Source of the DNA: Dichotomocladium elegans
Taxonomy: Eukaryota; Mucoromycota; Mucoromycetes; Mucorales; Lichtheimiaceae
NCBI GenBank assembly: GCA_025716815.1
Contig: JAIXMN010000016.1
Location: 868,001 to 932,000, forward strand
Length of the DNA: 64,000 bases
Reading direction: 5' to 3'
A model generated the notes under the pieces. It worked only from the letters and a program-made list of their open reading frames with translations, was not told the DNA's origin and searched no databases. Both the position numbers and the translations under genes were made by a program. This document shows, one piece after another, positions 47,232 through 60,483 of the stretch (positions are counted from its first letter, which is position 1; every line of letters begins with the position of its first letter).

Positions 47232-49735
47232 ACGAGATGTGCAACTGAAACATTGGCTTTACAAGACACGAACACGAACTCCACGCACCATCTTTTTCTT
47301 TATCCAAGTGTTTTCCGGCAATAAATATCGCAAACCAGCAATAGATTGTCTTTCCTACAGTAGCCAGTATGGGAAATTCCTTTTATTAATCGGGTAAATT
47401 CTAGCCTGCCTTGATAAATGAAATCTATATGTAATAGGGGTCTTAATACGCAGCCCATGGCTCGCTCATAGCACGGATTATCTCTCTCTATCTGGGTTGC
47501 ATGTGGGTAATCTTATACTGATCTCGCTTCTTCTGTCACAATATGGATCACTATGAAGTTCATGACATACCGTACTGATAAGGATCAGCAATGATAAGTC
47601 ATCCGAAACCTCATGTCAACCACTCCACTTGGGCGCAAGATCATCATCAAATCATGCATAGTCCAGACCGCAAGTACCGTAATCATCCGTTCGTCCGAAA
47701 CGACTATAAAGCGCGTTCTCAATATCCCGAACAATTTGGACATTCGCAAACTCCCCCACGTCCGGGTGATTCTGTAGACAGGACGCCGGGCACGGTTTTC
47801 AGGGAGACCAAACCGATCCAAATTTCGCCACTTGTGTTATTGCAAAGATGGATAAGAATGCCGGGAAGGTAGTGATGAGCAGGGCCTTGTACAATATATA
47901 TATATATATATATATACCCCTTTGCCGTGACAGGGTTGGCACGCTGTTTCGTGGGATACCTGTGTAGGCCAAGCCTCAATCTCACAGACAATGTCTTCGT
48001 CATCATAATGGTTCTTGATTCCGTCTCGTAAATATCTGCCGAAAGCGCATCATCCTTTTTTCCGGCCCGCTGGGGTCGAAGTCGTTATTGCTTTCCAATC
48101 AGCAGAGGATACTTTCTATAGCGCGATAGCTTGGATGTGTGAGTGGTAAGAAAGTGGGTAGTCTGTACCAGATTATCCAGCGTCTCCTCGTACTCCTGCT
48201 TCCACCCAACAGATCTCAAAGAGGTCTTGATAAAGTTGAGCTTGTCTTCGGCCATCATCGATACAATAGCGAGTTTGGCAATTGTACGACAAGGAATATA
48301 TCCAGTTCAAAGAAAAAGGAAAGGACATCTCAGATAACTGATACCTGTGTTGATAGAGAATTGATGGACTGATAGGTTAATTCTACTATTCATGCCTGTC
48401 TTTGCGCACTTCTAGCAACGACTCAGCGCAATGCAGAGAAGAGCTTGCTGAGACTACATGAATGAGGCATTAGAGGTATATTGGATGGATAGAATAAAAA
48501 AAACAACGCAGTAATGCTGCTTGATTAATGATTACACTTTCCCTGCCCATTTTTTGTTATCAACGTTTCTGCTAAACGTTCCTATGGAAATTTGGGGTAA
48601 TATTCAAGTAAGAAATGCATATAACAAAACGCATAGAGCGTTTGAGTGTCTGCCCTCGAGAATTTGCGGATGACAAGCAGTACTGCCAGCGTCTATCCAA
48701 GAGAACGACGCCAATAAGGAGGTGACAACAATTACAATCCCTTTCCCTGCCAAGAGGTTGCCAGCGAAACATTTCCCCCAGTACTCTCTGTCTTTATCCA
48801 GGAACAAGTTGAGTACCATATGCCTTGCATCAATGTCAATGTATGCTACTGAGGAGTGAAGTAGTACTGTCTCATATACAGAACATAGTACTCAATGAAG
48901 TCTTCCTGCGTTGGAACTCCTGTCTATCATCATTAATGGAGGAAAGCCTTTGTCTGTGGAGTATGAACATGGCGGAAGACAATGTCCATTTCATACCGCT
49001 CCAACTTATTGAGCATGAGCTGCATCTCACGTCTCAATGGGCAACAGTGAGCAACGGTTATGTCTGAAGTTTCTTCCACTATCTATCTTAAGTACACGCC
49101 TATCACAGTTACCGGAAGACGATGATGGTCTGATCTGTGTAGATACCACGCATTGATACAAGTGCTGGCGGTGCAAAAATGATCAGTGATCTCTACGCCA
49201 CGGGTTGCCAATGGCAAGGTCACAGTAATGCTGTAGTAAAGAGGTCACCATTGGCACGGGAGCACATATCCAGGTGTGATGATTGCTTCGTCTTGAGACG
49301 GTGATTGTTGCTAGTATTAAACGACGCACGTAATATCATCCTCAAAGGAATTTGCTTCTGCACCTTCAGACCCCATAAAAATTGTTCCGGAGAAGGCATT
49401 AAAGCGCAAAGAAGCACTGTCTTTGCTGCTGACAATGTTGCATGGTGAGGCGCGCAGTGATCTCGATGAACCCGGCAGCAGTTGGGAGCACTGCATGCAA
49501 AACAATAGGCTACTCTACCGCTAAGCTATTTTCATATCCCGCGAAACACCCGAGAAAAACCCAGTAGCACTGGTGGCAAATGGAGCCAATCAAAGGAGTT
49601 GCTGGAATGATCGCGTTGTGACGCGCTTCCAAAAACCTGATGTCCGCTCAAACCAATTCTTCTGCTTTTTAAACCTGTTTGCTTTGATAGAACGGGTTCC
49701 CGCAATGAGGCGTTTCATAATATAAGTATATCGAT
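47232..49735. other. Long spacer with repeat fragments
   Basis: At 47440-47475 lies GGTCTTAATACGCAGCCCATGGC, the same block as in the elements at 12.05 kb and 29.92 kb, so an old element fragment. A (TA)n run is at 47896-47916. ORFs at 47585-48006 (-), 48604-48819 (-) and 48825-49067 (+) show no reliable family. Confidence 0.4.
49452..49535 (-). pseudogene. tRNA-like sequence (pseudo-tRNA or SINE head)
   Basis: The minus strand has a good A-box (TAGCTTAGCGGTAGAG, 49513-49528) and a B-box-like GGTTCATCGAGATC (49459-49472) about 40 nt apart. Between them is a loop-like TTTTGCATG. The T-stem and acceptor stem do not pair, so this is not a functional tRNA. Confidence 0.4.
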
Positions 49736-49739
49736 TATT

Positions 49740-52700
49740 GAGTTTCCATCAAGATCCTACAAAGCTGACCCCATACTTCACAAATCATGAGCGATTCGTT
49801 CTTGAGATCAACCCCGATCAGCGCTCCCTCGATGTATGCATAATAAAAAGCACTTCGGAAAAAAGTACCCCAGAATTATGACTGATTCCTTGGCATTAGG
49901 GCACAGCCGAACTAACCATACAACCATTGACCAACACGCTAAACAGCATTCGTTTAAATTGTCGGCATTGCCGTAAGCACTTTGTAGCTTTTATATTCGA
50001 GGACTGGAAGCAGCGTTGACTTGTTGGCTCACAAACAAAAAAGATATCCAACGTGCTCTTGTGGATGAAACCCCTATAGAATTCGTCTATAAGGATCCCA
50101 TTGAAGAAATATCTTTGGGAAACGATGCCGATATAAAACACCATCAAACATATAAGAGCAAATATTTGACCGCGATCCGCGAATGTGACGAAGGGGAGGT
50201 GACAATCAATCTTCCCGAAGGTTGCATCAAACCGGTATGTTGAATACTTTGAATAAGAACTGGCAAGAGATTGAGGTGTCATGCTCCGGTTCTTTTTTAT
50301 TTGAAAGCTCTCAACCAATGAGGCAACCCTGCTACATCCCGTAGGCAGCATCTCAACTCCACAAGCAGGTAGGCGGCAAAGAAAGAATCAGCAGATTCAG
50401 CTGTGAACGGAAATGACCTGTTGAGGACGTATAGTAATAAACTTTTTGCTTATAGACTCACCCGACCCGAATGCCATTACACACGTTCCCACAAACGATA
50501 AAGCTGACGCCATCGAGCCAGCAATCACTTACTGCCCTATTACAATTCGTATACACTATTCATTACAAAACCCACGTGCAGGCGTTGTGTTTGTCGAGCC
50601 AGATATTAATGTTGCTCCCTATGTGAGTGACCATTGAAAGGTATTAAAGTATCACAATCCCAGGCTAAATGAATATGTCGGATAGCGCTTTCGTCACGTA
50701 TATACTGTTAATCAGCCATTACCGGGAGCGACGCGGACGTGGCTACCATGTATCGACAAAATATCAGAACGTTGCACTTGGGATATGGAATTTATTGTAC
50801 CCCGAAGGATGGGAAATAATTTCACGCAAGAAAGCAGCGAGGAGCATTATGATGATAGTGAGGAGACAGTGGTCGTCTGTAGCGGCGAAGTCGTGGAGCA
50901 GGTAAATACAGTTCGAGATGACATGTCGAGCGATAACCTATATGAACGCACATATTAGGTCCTACACCCCACAGACCCCACGAAAAAGATTGTTCGCTAC
51001 AGCCTTCCGATACCGACTGCAGCGCCGTATATTGGATTCGCAGTCGGTCCGTTTGAGATGATCAAACTAACGCCATCTCAATTACAAGAAGAGCTACTGA
51101 CAAATGCCGATTTGGATGAGAACCAGCAACAATGCCTTATAGCAGAGATAAATATGATGGGGAACATATACGCATTCGCGTTACCAGGACACAAAGACGA
51201 CCTTAACGTTACATGTAGCTTCTTGATGCATGTAAGCCTTCACACCTATTTGATAAAGTACAAATACTATGTTAATTTAATACCATATTGGAAACCAATA
51301 TTTAGGCTATGCATTTTTACGGCCAAGAATATGGCTCATACCCATTCACTGATTTCAAAATCGCGTTTGTCGAAGATGCTTGGAGCGATACAACTACTAC
51401 TGCGTCCCTGAGTATATGCAGGTTCGACTAGACAGAACCATTTTCCTGACGAAAACCGCTTACAAATTTAAACTAGTTCACATTTGTTACGTTCTCCGGA
51501 CATTATCGACCAAGCATACAGCAGCTGCCAGATCCTGAGTTTAGCTCTAGCCAGACAATGGTTCGGTGTAAATATATCCCAAAGAGCGTGGCCTGACATC
51601 TGGTTGATATGCGGATTGGCCGGGCTAATGGCATCGACATTTATAAAGCGACATCTGGGAAACAGTGAATATAGATTACGCTTGAAAAAGGTAAGTTTGC
51701 TATTTAACATTTGACCTGTTATGCTAATCATAAACATTAGGATATTGAATTATGCTGTAGTCTGGATGTGGATCGTCCTCCTTTATATAGTCAAGCTCTC
51801 CCATCCCCGCTGGACCCAGAGGACTTGGATTTCATCAACCTGAAGGCGCCTCTGGTTTTATATATGCTGGATAAACGCATGTGCAAAGGCGGTAGCACGC
51901 TTGGCCTATCACGTGTTATCCCCAAAATACTGGTGCTGGCAATGAGCGGAGAACTTCCGGGCAATGCAATAAGTACCCATTACTTTTTAAAGCTCTGTCG
52001 AAAAGTCAGTGGGTATGACACACGTTTATTCGCCGATCAATGGGTCTACAAAAGCGGTTGTCCAAAGTTTACTTTTTCGTATCAATTCAACCGCAAAAAG
52101 ATGGTGGTTGAGTTCCATATGCGGCAAGAAAACACCAACGCGCGAAGCGGGGAGCATTCTGATTATCTTGTGACGCCTGTCTTCACCGGCAATCTCACTG
52201 CGCGGATCCATGAAGCGGATGGAACGCCATATGAGCATATTCTTGACATTCGAGCAATAACCCATAAATTCGAGGTCCAGTTTAACACAAAGTACAAGCG
52301 CATCCGCCGGAACACAAAGCGATTTCTCGCTAAACAAGCAGCAGCTGCGGCAGCTGTTGCAGAAGAGAATCCGGAGAATGATGATGACCCTGGCACGGTA
52401 ACAGCAGTAGGGATGCTTGGAATTATTCCCATGCTTGGTCTCGGTATGCCAGTATTTGAGGATGAAGAACAGCGGAGGGAGTGGCATGTGGCAGAATGGG
52501 GCCAGGACGAGGAGGATACCAGCGGCGCGGCAAGCGCGACGTTTGACTGGATTCGGCTTGATGCCGAGTTTGAATGGCTCTGTACTCTTGAATTCCAGCA
52601 ACCAGATTACATGTGGGCTGCGCAACTAACAAAAGACCGGGATGTGGTGGCCCAATATGAGGTATGAAAAAAACCCACAGAGGAGTAAAAAGCTCGGTAC

Positions 52701-55700
52701 ACCAACAACACCAACATTGCGGTTATTTTTGTTTGTACAAATATGTGTCTGCGTGTGCTTGTATATGTCTGTTTCCTAGGCCCTGCACGCCCTGAAGCGG
52801 ATGCCATCTCTACAGACATCTACTAGTCTTTTGCGCGCATTGCTGGATCCTAAATGCTTCTACAAAATCCGCATGGATGCCGCATATACCCTTGCTTCGG
52901 TGAGTATCAAGTTGACTATTCATGATTTCGAGCAGCAACTAATACTTTTGCACACTAGTGCGCGCTCCCAGAGTTGGACTGGGTTGGACTTTTGCAGCTC
53001 AACAAGGTGTTCTACAGACGCTTCTGCTTCTCACTAAATTCCTCTCGAGTGGATATGGACGACACTATCCCTGTGACACTTGCCATACCAAGGCCTAATA
53101 ACTTCTCAAACCTCCCTGACTACTTTCTGCAGAAGTCCATGGTGATTGCATTCTCTCAGATTCGTGATGCTCATGGGCTAGTGCCACTGAAAATTCGGCA
53201 ATTCTTACTGGATCTGTTGAAATATAACGACAATACCGGGAATGAGGTAGGTGCCTTGGACGACTCCCTTTGTACACATACTCATCCTGGGACGTCTCTC
53301 TGTAGTTCTCTGACAATTATTACCTTGCGACTTTGATATCGGCGCTTGGAGATGCACTAGTTCCATCTATATCTGACGTCCATGAAGCGCGAGAGCTCGA
53401 TGGACCAGAGGGTGAGCAGCTGCTAGAAGCAGCTAAGGTGGAGATCGAGAGGTTCAGAACACTTGATTATGTTGTTCCGTCATATCATAATGTAATAACC
53501 ATTAGCTGTCTCCAAGTAAGTTGCAAAAAGCGTGCAGAAGGAATTCTATATACTTACAGCGATATCAGACGTTGACGAAATTAATGATAAACGGCTTAAT
53601 GGAAGTGGATTTGAAGCTCTTTCTTCTGTACACACGGTAAAATTTATTATTTACGAAACATAGCGTGAGGGAGGGCTGCTAAGAAGACAAGTTAGATACG
53701 GCAATTACTTTAGCGTGCGATATACGGCGTTCGATAGCCTATTTATTCTTTGCGGACTCTCGAACAACGATCTCACCGAATATTTTTTGAGCATTATCAA
53801 GCATGATCCTTCCATAGCCGTGTCCCATTACGTTGCACGATCGATGCTAGTTTGGCTTGGTCTAGCCATAAAGGAAGATGTCGATCCTATGCAGAGCAAA
53901 GTAATGGAAGAATTTGCGGAAGAAGATGGTCGCGCAGTCATCGAAGATAATCAAAGCAAACCTAAAATGGTGTCCCCGATGTTTGACGGGATACAGCGGC
54001 TCAGAAGACGTTTCCAGGATAACGAGATACTCCAAGAGAATCTCTGGAAGATGCTGACGTGAGTGTTATATTCAATATAAAATATTATGCAAACATGGCT
54101 GACGGTCCTTGTCGTGCAGATCAACGGAGAATCTCCAATCGTTAGATCATTGTATACGCAAGTATCTCCTCCAACTTTGCGAGTATGTATATAAGCCTGT
54201 CGAGTCAGCCTTAAAAGTGACGATTAAAGTGCCTCCAACAACGACGACAATAACAACGGTACTACCGGTAAATCTTCATAAAATATTTAATACTTCTTGC
54301 TGCTGACATCCATTGGGACTACTACAGCTTACTTCAGAGTCAACGAAGGAATGTGTTGAAGAGAAGCCTCCACAGCTGGATCATCAGCAGCAATTACCAC
54401 AACCACAGCAACAGCAAGAGCAGCCTGCTCCTCCACTACTTCGGCTAAGTATATCAAAGCCTATCCAGAAAAATACCCCAGCACAAGAAGCTACACCTAA
54501 ACAAACGTTAATCCGCGTAAAGACCACGCATAAAAAGGCCATTCCTGTATCACCACCCCCATCGTTGTCGACGTCGCCTGAACCTAATCCGTCATCTTCA
54601 TTCCCATCTAAGCGAAAATCTATCCCACCTAACGACTTCAAAGACTGTCGACGCATACTTGGCAAGCTGCAGAAACATCGATCAGCACTCTTATTTCTCC
54701 GACCTGTTAGTGAGGATCTTGACGGGGCACCTGACTATTACAAGATTATAAAGCAAGTTATTGTGCTAAAGCAACGTCGACATAATTATTCATATTCATT
54801 TTTTAGGGAACCAATGGATTTGGGTACCATAAAGACGAAGCTGGAGCGCAGCATTTACACGTCCTTTGACGAATTTGAGAAGGATGTACGGCTGATTTTT
54901 AATAATTGTTATACGTATAACCGGCCAGGAACATATGTGTACAATGAGGGCCAGGTACTTGAGTCGATTTTTGACACCGAACTTCGTGCGTTCCGAGGAA
55001 AAGAAGAGGTTCAGCACATTACGATTGTGGAAAGTCCATACACCAAAAACGTAACTATTGATGAGCAACAGAAGCAGCAGCAGCAACCTCCGGATCACGA
55101 AAAAAGTGTCTTTGGGAAGTGTGCGTCAATACTTTCCACTGTGATGGAAAATCCACATGCTTTCGAGTTCCTGAGGCCAGTGGATCCTATCAAGCAAGGG
55201 ATACCTCACTACTTCAATGTGATCAAAGAGCCAATGGATCTTGGGACAATCAAAGCGAAGATGGCCAGTGGCCAGTATAAAGACCAGCACCAATTTGATA
55301 GCGACATGCGCCTTATGCTCAACAATTGCTATCGCTTCAACCCGCCGGGATCCTATGTGTACAATGAAGGCAAGCAGATTGAAAAGGTATACATGAAAGA
55401 ATGGCGTGCTTTTTTTGCCGAGAAACGCAAGGTCCAAGAACTCTTGGCGGACGAAATGGAAAATGCAACATCATCACAGCACGAGTCAGAGTCTAAACCT
55501 CTAGCGGAACACGGGGCGAAGCCCGATTCTGAGCAAAACACGCCAGTCGAACTTGGATTATCACCAATATCCCAGGACGAAGAACATTCGGGAATTCAGG
55601 GTAGTAAGAAACGACGATGCTGTCGTATCCTTGAGAAGCTCTGGAATCATGAGGTTGCAACTCCATTTCAGTATCCAGTATGTTCAACTTCACGTGTGTT

Positions 55701-56468
55701 TCTGCTCTTATCTATTCTGACTAATAATCATTAGGTGGACCCTGCCGCGCTGAATATCCCGGATTACCTCGACGTCATCAAGGTAACTGTAACTATAGCG
55801 GTTTATTATGAGGAAAAACTTAAACATAGAATCATTTTGTTTGTCAGCGACCTATGGATCTATCGGCCATCCGGCGCAATTTGGAGGAAAACAAATATAT
55901 CACGATTAGAGAATTCGAGATGGACGTGCGACAGATTTTCTGGAATTGCTACCGGTACAACGACGGATCCTCTGCTGTTGTTCAGTTTGCGAAAGCTCTG
56001 GAAGCCTTCTTCAATAAACAATGGGCGAGCAAATTTGGTGTGCCTGATAAGCTTCAGGGCGACGACCTCGAGCTGGCACGGAAAGTAGTGAGCAAGCTCC
56101 GGTCGCACGACACAGCTCCAATCTTCAACGAGCCTGTTGACGCAAATGCATTTCCGGATTACCCTACAGTGGTGAAGTCACCGATGGATCTGCGAACCAT
56201 ACATGAAAAGCTAGAATCGGGACAATACAATAGCCTGGCACAAGTGGACGACGATATCATGCTGATGCTGAATAACTGCTACACCTATAACAGCGCGGTC
56301 ACCTATGTTCATGGTCAAGGCAAACGATTGGAACGATACTATAAAAACGTTGGTCGCGACTTGCGCAAGCACGCAGCTGCCACTGTTGGTCCTCCCGGTT
56401 CTATCGCTCTGTCCAGCAAACACGACGACCCTTTACCTCCAGCCAAGTCCAGGAGAAAAAAGCATTAA
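49740..56468 (+). CDS. TAF2: TFIID subunit TAF2 fused to four bromodomains
   Basis: TFIID subunit with an M1-aminopeptidase-like fold that contacts the core promoter. Blocks in order: NHERFVLEINPDQRSLD, GTAELTIQPL, IRLNCRHC (exon end 49972), IEFVYKDPIEE, PITIRIHYSLQNPRAG, YSLPIPTAAPYIGFAVGPFE, IYAFALPGHKDDLNVTCSF, YGSYPFTDFKIAFVEDAW and LARQWFGVNISQRAWPDIWL (no zinc HExxH). Then come DLDFINLKAPLVLYMLD, FADQWVYKSGCPKFTFSYQF, WIRLDAEFEWLC and alpha-solenoid exons to ~54100. After a Gln/Pro linker (54360-54600), without stop or promoter gap, four bromodomains follow: EPMDLGTIKTKLER...NNCYTYN, EPMDLGTIKAKM...NNCYRFN, RPMDLSAIRRNL...WNCYRYN and SPMDLRTIHEKL...NNCYTYN. All keep the acetyl-lysine Asn. 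The C-terminus is basic (KSRRKKH). There are ~15-20 exons and ~1,900 residues. The first exon and start codon are uncertain. Confidence 0.9.
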
Positions 56469-57004
56469 TTCCGCACATCCGATTACCTACCTTTCCTAAA
56501 CCCTCTTCCATGTATTTTTTTTCGCCCTTTCCTGACCATGTATTTACTTCTAGGTCATGCTTGTTTATTATCATTTACCAGAGTTATGTACGTTCGCCAT
56601 CTTATGGTTGGAGGGGGAGTACCGATAACGCAACCAGATCGATGCTATGGCAGGACATATATATGTATATATAACAATCCCAATGTAGCTTATGTATACC
56701 TTCGTGCTAATGTACTTTATTTTCCAAAATAAATTTCGTACAAAATACAAAATAACGACGCATAGAATCGCATAAAGTTGTCGCATCGAACATGTTAGAC
56801 AACAAAAAACACTACCTCTTCTCCATACCCGGTAACTTACCTCAAAAGAGTAGTATAGGTGTCCTGGCGAGAACCAGTACGGAAGATGTGGAGGAGGCCT
56901 GCAACGACAGGGGACGAGACCAGAGGCGGTGGCGAAAAGGAATGGAGTGAGACCAGAAGCGGCAGCGAAATGGAGCGGAAGGAGCGGAGAAGTGTTCAGG
57001 ATCT

Positions 57005-57128
57005 CCTCTCTTCCATGGCTCATCAAGTACTGATGCGATTGGTTAATCTACAAAGAAGTGTGGATGTTAGATTGCAATAAAAGAATTTAGTATTATAGTG
57101 ATCATACCGGATAAGACCATGGAAGAGA
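57005..57128 (-). repeat. Palindrome-ended module, copy 3
   Basis: CCTCTCTTCCATGG at one end and CCATGGAAGAGA at the other. The minus strand interior TTATCCGGTATGATCACTAT is almost identical to copy 1. Confidence 0.8.
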
Positions 57129-57409
57129 CGGTCGGGATGTAGTTATGAAAAAAGCAGATTGATCAACTGTCCATTATTTATAGGAAGCCAAGGATCATAC
57201 TATACTACTTTTGATGCACGACTTTTATCACTTACTGATGCTTTAAAGTTTCAGGTTTTGCTGACACAATCATCGCAAATGGTCCTTAAATACCGATACT
57301 TTTTAGTCTTCAACATCTACAGCTACTTACAACTCACATTCAAAGGTAAGCTTCTTTTATCAATGGTTAGACGTCAGAAACCGAAATATTGAGTTATCCC
57401 GGTACAGAC

Positions 57410-59326
57410 ATGTCTTCACCCGCTACATCAACTACGAGTGTCTCCAGCATTCGCGATGTCGGTGACACGTTCCTTTCGGTGAAGTGTGGTATTCAAAGCA
57501 CGGCCAGCGAGAAGAGCACCGTGAGCGGTCATTAGAGGCGGTCGACATTGCCCATGCCACAGCAGTGCACGCGTTCTCCTCAACAAAATCTTTCTTAAAT
57601 GAACTTCAAACCAACCAAGACTTCGACATTGCGATCTTCTTGAACAGGCGTTTTTTTTTTTAAAGTATGGCTCTCTTTAGTGGAATACAAGAGACGTGCA
57701 CTTTGATCGTCCATCACGGTCAGCAACCGAGCTCTGATCAACTTGCCTGGATATCTCCACCATGAAAATTACACGAGGCAAGATAAATGCAGCGTACAGC
57801 AACAATATCAACATGCGATTTGGTCAGCATCTCAGACGTGCTGTCAATACTTTGCTGAACATTCAACGTCAAACGGCTATAATGGAAAGAGACCTGTTCG
57901 ATCAGGGTTTGAGCACCGAAGAAATAAGCGCCGGTATTCTGGAAACCGTGATCGAGCCTGCCAGGCGATTCAAGTTGGCAATCAGTAGCCGTCAGATTAA
58001 CACAGGTCTCATCAGGCAGCAATCAGATGTTTTTGGGGAGGCTTTGCAGGCCCTATTGCCTGTTCTCAACGCTTATCCTGAAGGCTACAGATTCCAAAAG
58101 GACAATATCTACTACGACAGCAAGTCCCGCCCTGCCAACCCACATGAAAGCCTTTTACCAGCTCGCTTGCTTGTTTCAACGGCTCCAATTACGTGCTTGT
58201 ACTTGTTTCCCACTTCGTCGCAGATGGTCCCCGTGTTATATGTTTATCGACAGCAAAATATTTTGCCAAAACATTCTGCAACGATCTTGGAACAATGATG
58301 ACGAACTCGTCCACTTGGATTATTGGTATGAGGTAGTTGACCTCAATTCAAAAGCTTTCAGGCCCCAGAAAGAAGGCAATCTCACGTTCCGTGGCATGAT
58401 CAGTGCAGATGGCGTTGGGGTTACTGTATTTAAAAAGCTGAGAACATCGCCGATCGCAACCGCGATACCTCTAAAAGCAAACAAGGAGTTTATCCCTTAC
58501 ATCACAAGCCTGAGCCGGGCGGGTCATGAAGAAATATCAGGTCAATGTGTAGCCGTCGATCCAGGCCGACGAGACGTTATGTACTGCATGCACGAGGAAT
58601 CAACGAATATCGCGCCTCGACTGTTCCGGTATACCCAATCCCAGCAGGACAAGGCACGCAAGAGCAAAAAAGTCCCGTCGGTTGAAGCAGCTGCACAAGG
58701 TGCAACAACCTGAAATTGCATTTTGCGGAGCACCGTTTGTCAGCTTATTTCAACAAACAACTCGCTGATGTTAAGCTTGTCCAATGCTTGAAAGAAAAGT
58801 TTGGCAGCACCGCAGTCTTCATTTTCGGGAACTGGTCAGCTCCTATGGCTAAATTCCATGGGCCCATACGTGGCAAGCACTTCAGGGAACTCCTGCAGAA
58901 GCATGGATTCGAGGTGTACCAAATAGACGAGTTTAAAATAAGCAAGTGCTGTCCATCCTGCAGCAATGAGAACCTGCAAAATTCAGGATGGTATTAAATC
59001 CTCGGCGACATCAGCAGCGTCAACAGCAGCAGCAGCAACAACCGCGACCCCATGTCCTTTGCCACGGTCTTTGGAGGTATGAAACTCATTCTTGCGTTTT
59101 TTATGTACAGTATTCGAAAGCCTAAGGAATTCATTGACCTCTGTACTGTAGATGTCACAGCGAAAATTGCATACTGCGCACCGAAGACAACGGTCCAGTA
59201 CGTGGGATGTGGAACCGGGATCTTGCCGCTTGCCTAAATTTTATCCATATCATTCACGGTCTGCGTGCTGCCGGTCAAGTGCCAGAAAGATTTCGGAGGG
59301 CCGTTGTCCCCAGAAGGCGTCGATAG
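57410..59326 (+). pseudogene. Fanzor nuclease, copy C
   Basis: The ATG at 57410 (MSSPATSTTSVSSIRDVGDT) is followed, after a frame change, by REEHRERSLEAVDIAHATAV, aligning with the N-terminus of copy A. Then come MRFGQHLRRAVNTLLNIQRQ, CFPLRRRWSPCYMFID (frame change near 58140), SADGVGVTVFKK, VAVDPGRRDVMYCMHEE (RuvC-I), FIFGNWSAPMAKFHGPIRG, IDEFKISKCCPSC, a frame change near 58980, a Gln run and CHGLW. An intron (59077-59151) follows, then CHSENC and WNRDLAACLNFIHI (RuvC-III). About 55-60 codons between RuvC-I and the NWSAP block are deleted relative to copy A. It is more decayed than copy A. No hairpin array like that of copy A follows it. Confidence 0.87.
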
Positions 59327-59389
59327 GCAGCACCTATATCACCGAGTACGCGACGGCGGCAGTGATATCATATATAAATATAATAAACA

Positions 59390-59841
59390 TATGCTCCTCA
59401 GTGAAGGTTTATCAAGGTCCTTTTCATACTGTAATGCCCATTGCTGTATTGCGCGAACATAGACCTTCTCTTTGTCGATGCACGTTGCGTAGCCGCGCTT
59501 AAAGTTTGCTACTTTTATCTGAATCCTTTCGCTTGGGGATATGCGTAGCAATAAGGTCCGGGTCACCCTTGCAAGATGGACCACGTAGATAGTCTGCGTG
59601 AAAACAACAGGATTGAAGAGAGTACATTTCCTCATCAATGGTATAGTCCATAGATTCACGGCAGCCACACTCATCAACAACATGGCCCTGCTCATTTCAG
59701 ACTGTAAAATGGGTATGAAAAAGCAAGCTAATATTTTTAGCCAAACTTTTTTGTGCGACATTTGCTTTGTCATCATGCGTAAAGGTTTCTGGTCGAAACC
59801 CGACTTCTCCAGGACACGACTTCGATTTTGGGAAAACGAAG
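59390..59841 (-). pseudogene. Transposase N-terminal remnant of element D
   Basis: The minus strand reads VAAVNLWTIPLMRKCTLFNP and, in shifting frames, RPSCKGDPDLIATHIPKRKD and AIQQWALQYEKDLDK, matching the copies at 10.5 and 41.1 kb. It breaks off near 59390 where the Fanzor-bearing segment begins. Confidence 0.65.
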
Positions 59842-60483
59842 TATATTGCTGTAAAGTGTTCCGGCTTTAATGCCGTACTCGAGGTAAAAATACTTGCCTA
59901 TATCGACTGGGCACCTTCACAGATAACTTTATGCTTATCCAGCCCTCTTGCACGGTGACTTTTGGGTGTCTCGAGCTACATTTACGTAATATCTGATCAC
60001 GATATTGCTGTGGGTTCAGGTTAATATAGACTCCAGACTAAAGCCGATGTCGGACATGTCCCATCGGTTCACCCAACCAAGACACTCCTGGATCTTCACA
60101 TCACTACGTGTTCATTTTACACGATATGCCTTGAATACCTTTTACTTTCCCCATATCGCTTGAACAATTGCACCATAAAGCTGCTCGAAGGATGTTGGAT
60201 GGATCCCATGAGCCAATTTATAATAAAACACGTTATCAAAAGAATATGTCGAAAAACACAGGTTCTTTGTCTTTTTCAAAAAGTTGACCTTTGATTTTTC
60301 GGTTGCCTTTCATCAGCATGTCCATCATCATTTCCAAATGATAACTGTGTATTGAAGAAGTAGACGCATTTTACGGAGACGACATATTCCCGTTATATGC
60401 GACATTGGAATTGTCATCCGATGACTTCTGAGTTGGGTGATATGCGACTTTGATATTGGTAGTTTAAACAAGATAAAGAACGA
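59842..60483. other. Spacer with a further element-end fragment
   Basis: No gene. At 60365-60465, ACATATTCCCGTTATATGCG and GATGACTTCTGAGTTGGGTG match the left-end remnant at 45.59-45.70 kb (GACGACTTCAGAATTGGGTG), a sixth trace of the family next to the protease stop codon. Confidence 0.5.

Larger units (their letters stand above)
56715..59841 (-). mobile_element. TIR-bounded element with inverted Fanzor, copy D
   Basis: Flanked by TA (56713-56714, 59842-59843). Ends are CTTTATTTTCCAAAATAAAT (56715 on) and, inward from 59841 on the minus strand, CTTCGTTTTCCCAAAATC. Read on the minus strand: left end, transposase N-terminus (59841-59390), Fanzor C in the opposite sense, the palindromic module (57128-57005) and a right end (56865-56715). 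That right end matches the one beyond Fanzor A (AGTTACCGGGTATGGAGAAG; compare AGTTAACGGGATTGAAGAAG). Length 3,127 bp. Confidence 0.7.

Noticed and set aside
48560..48819. Helitron/PIF1 helicase remnant (LLAGKGIVIVV)
   Set aside because: The similarity is confined to one short glycine/valine stretch; no Walker or helicase motif order follows.
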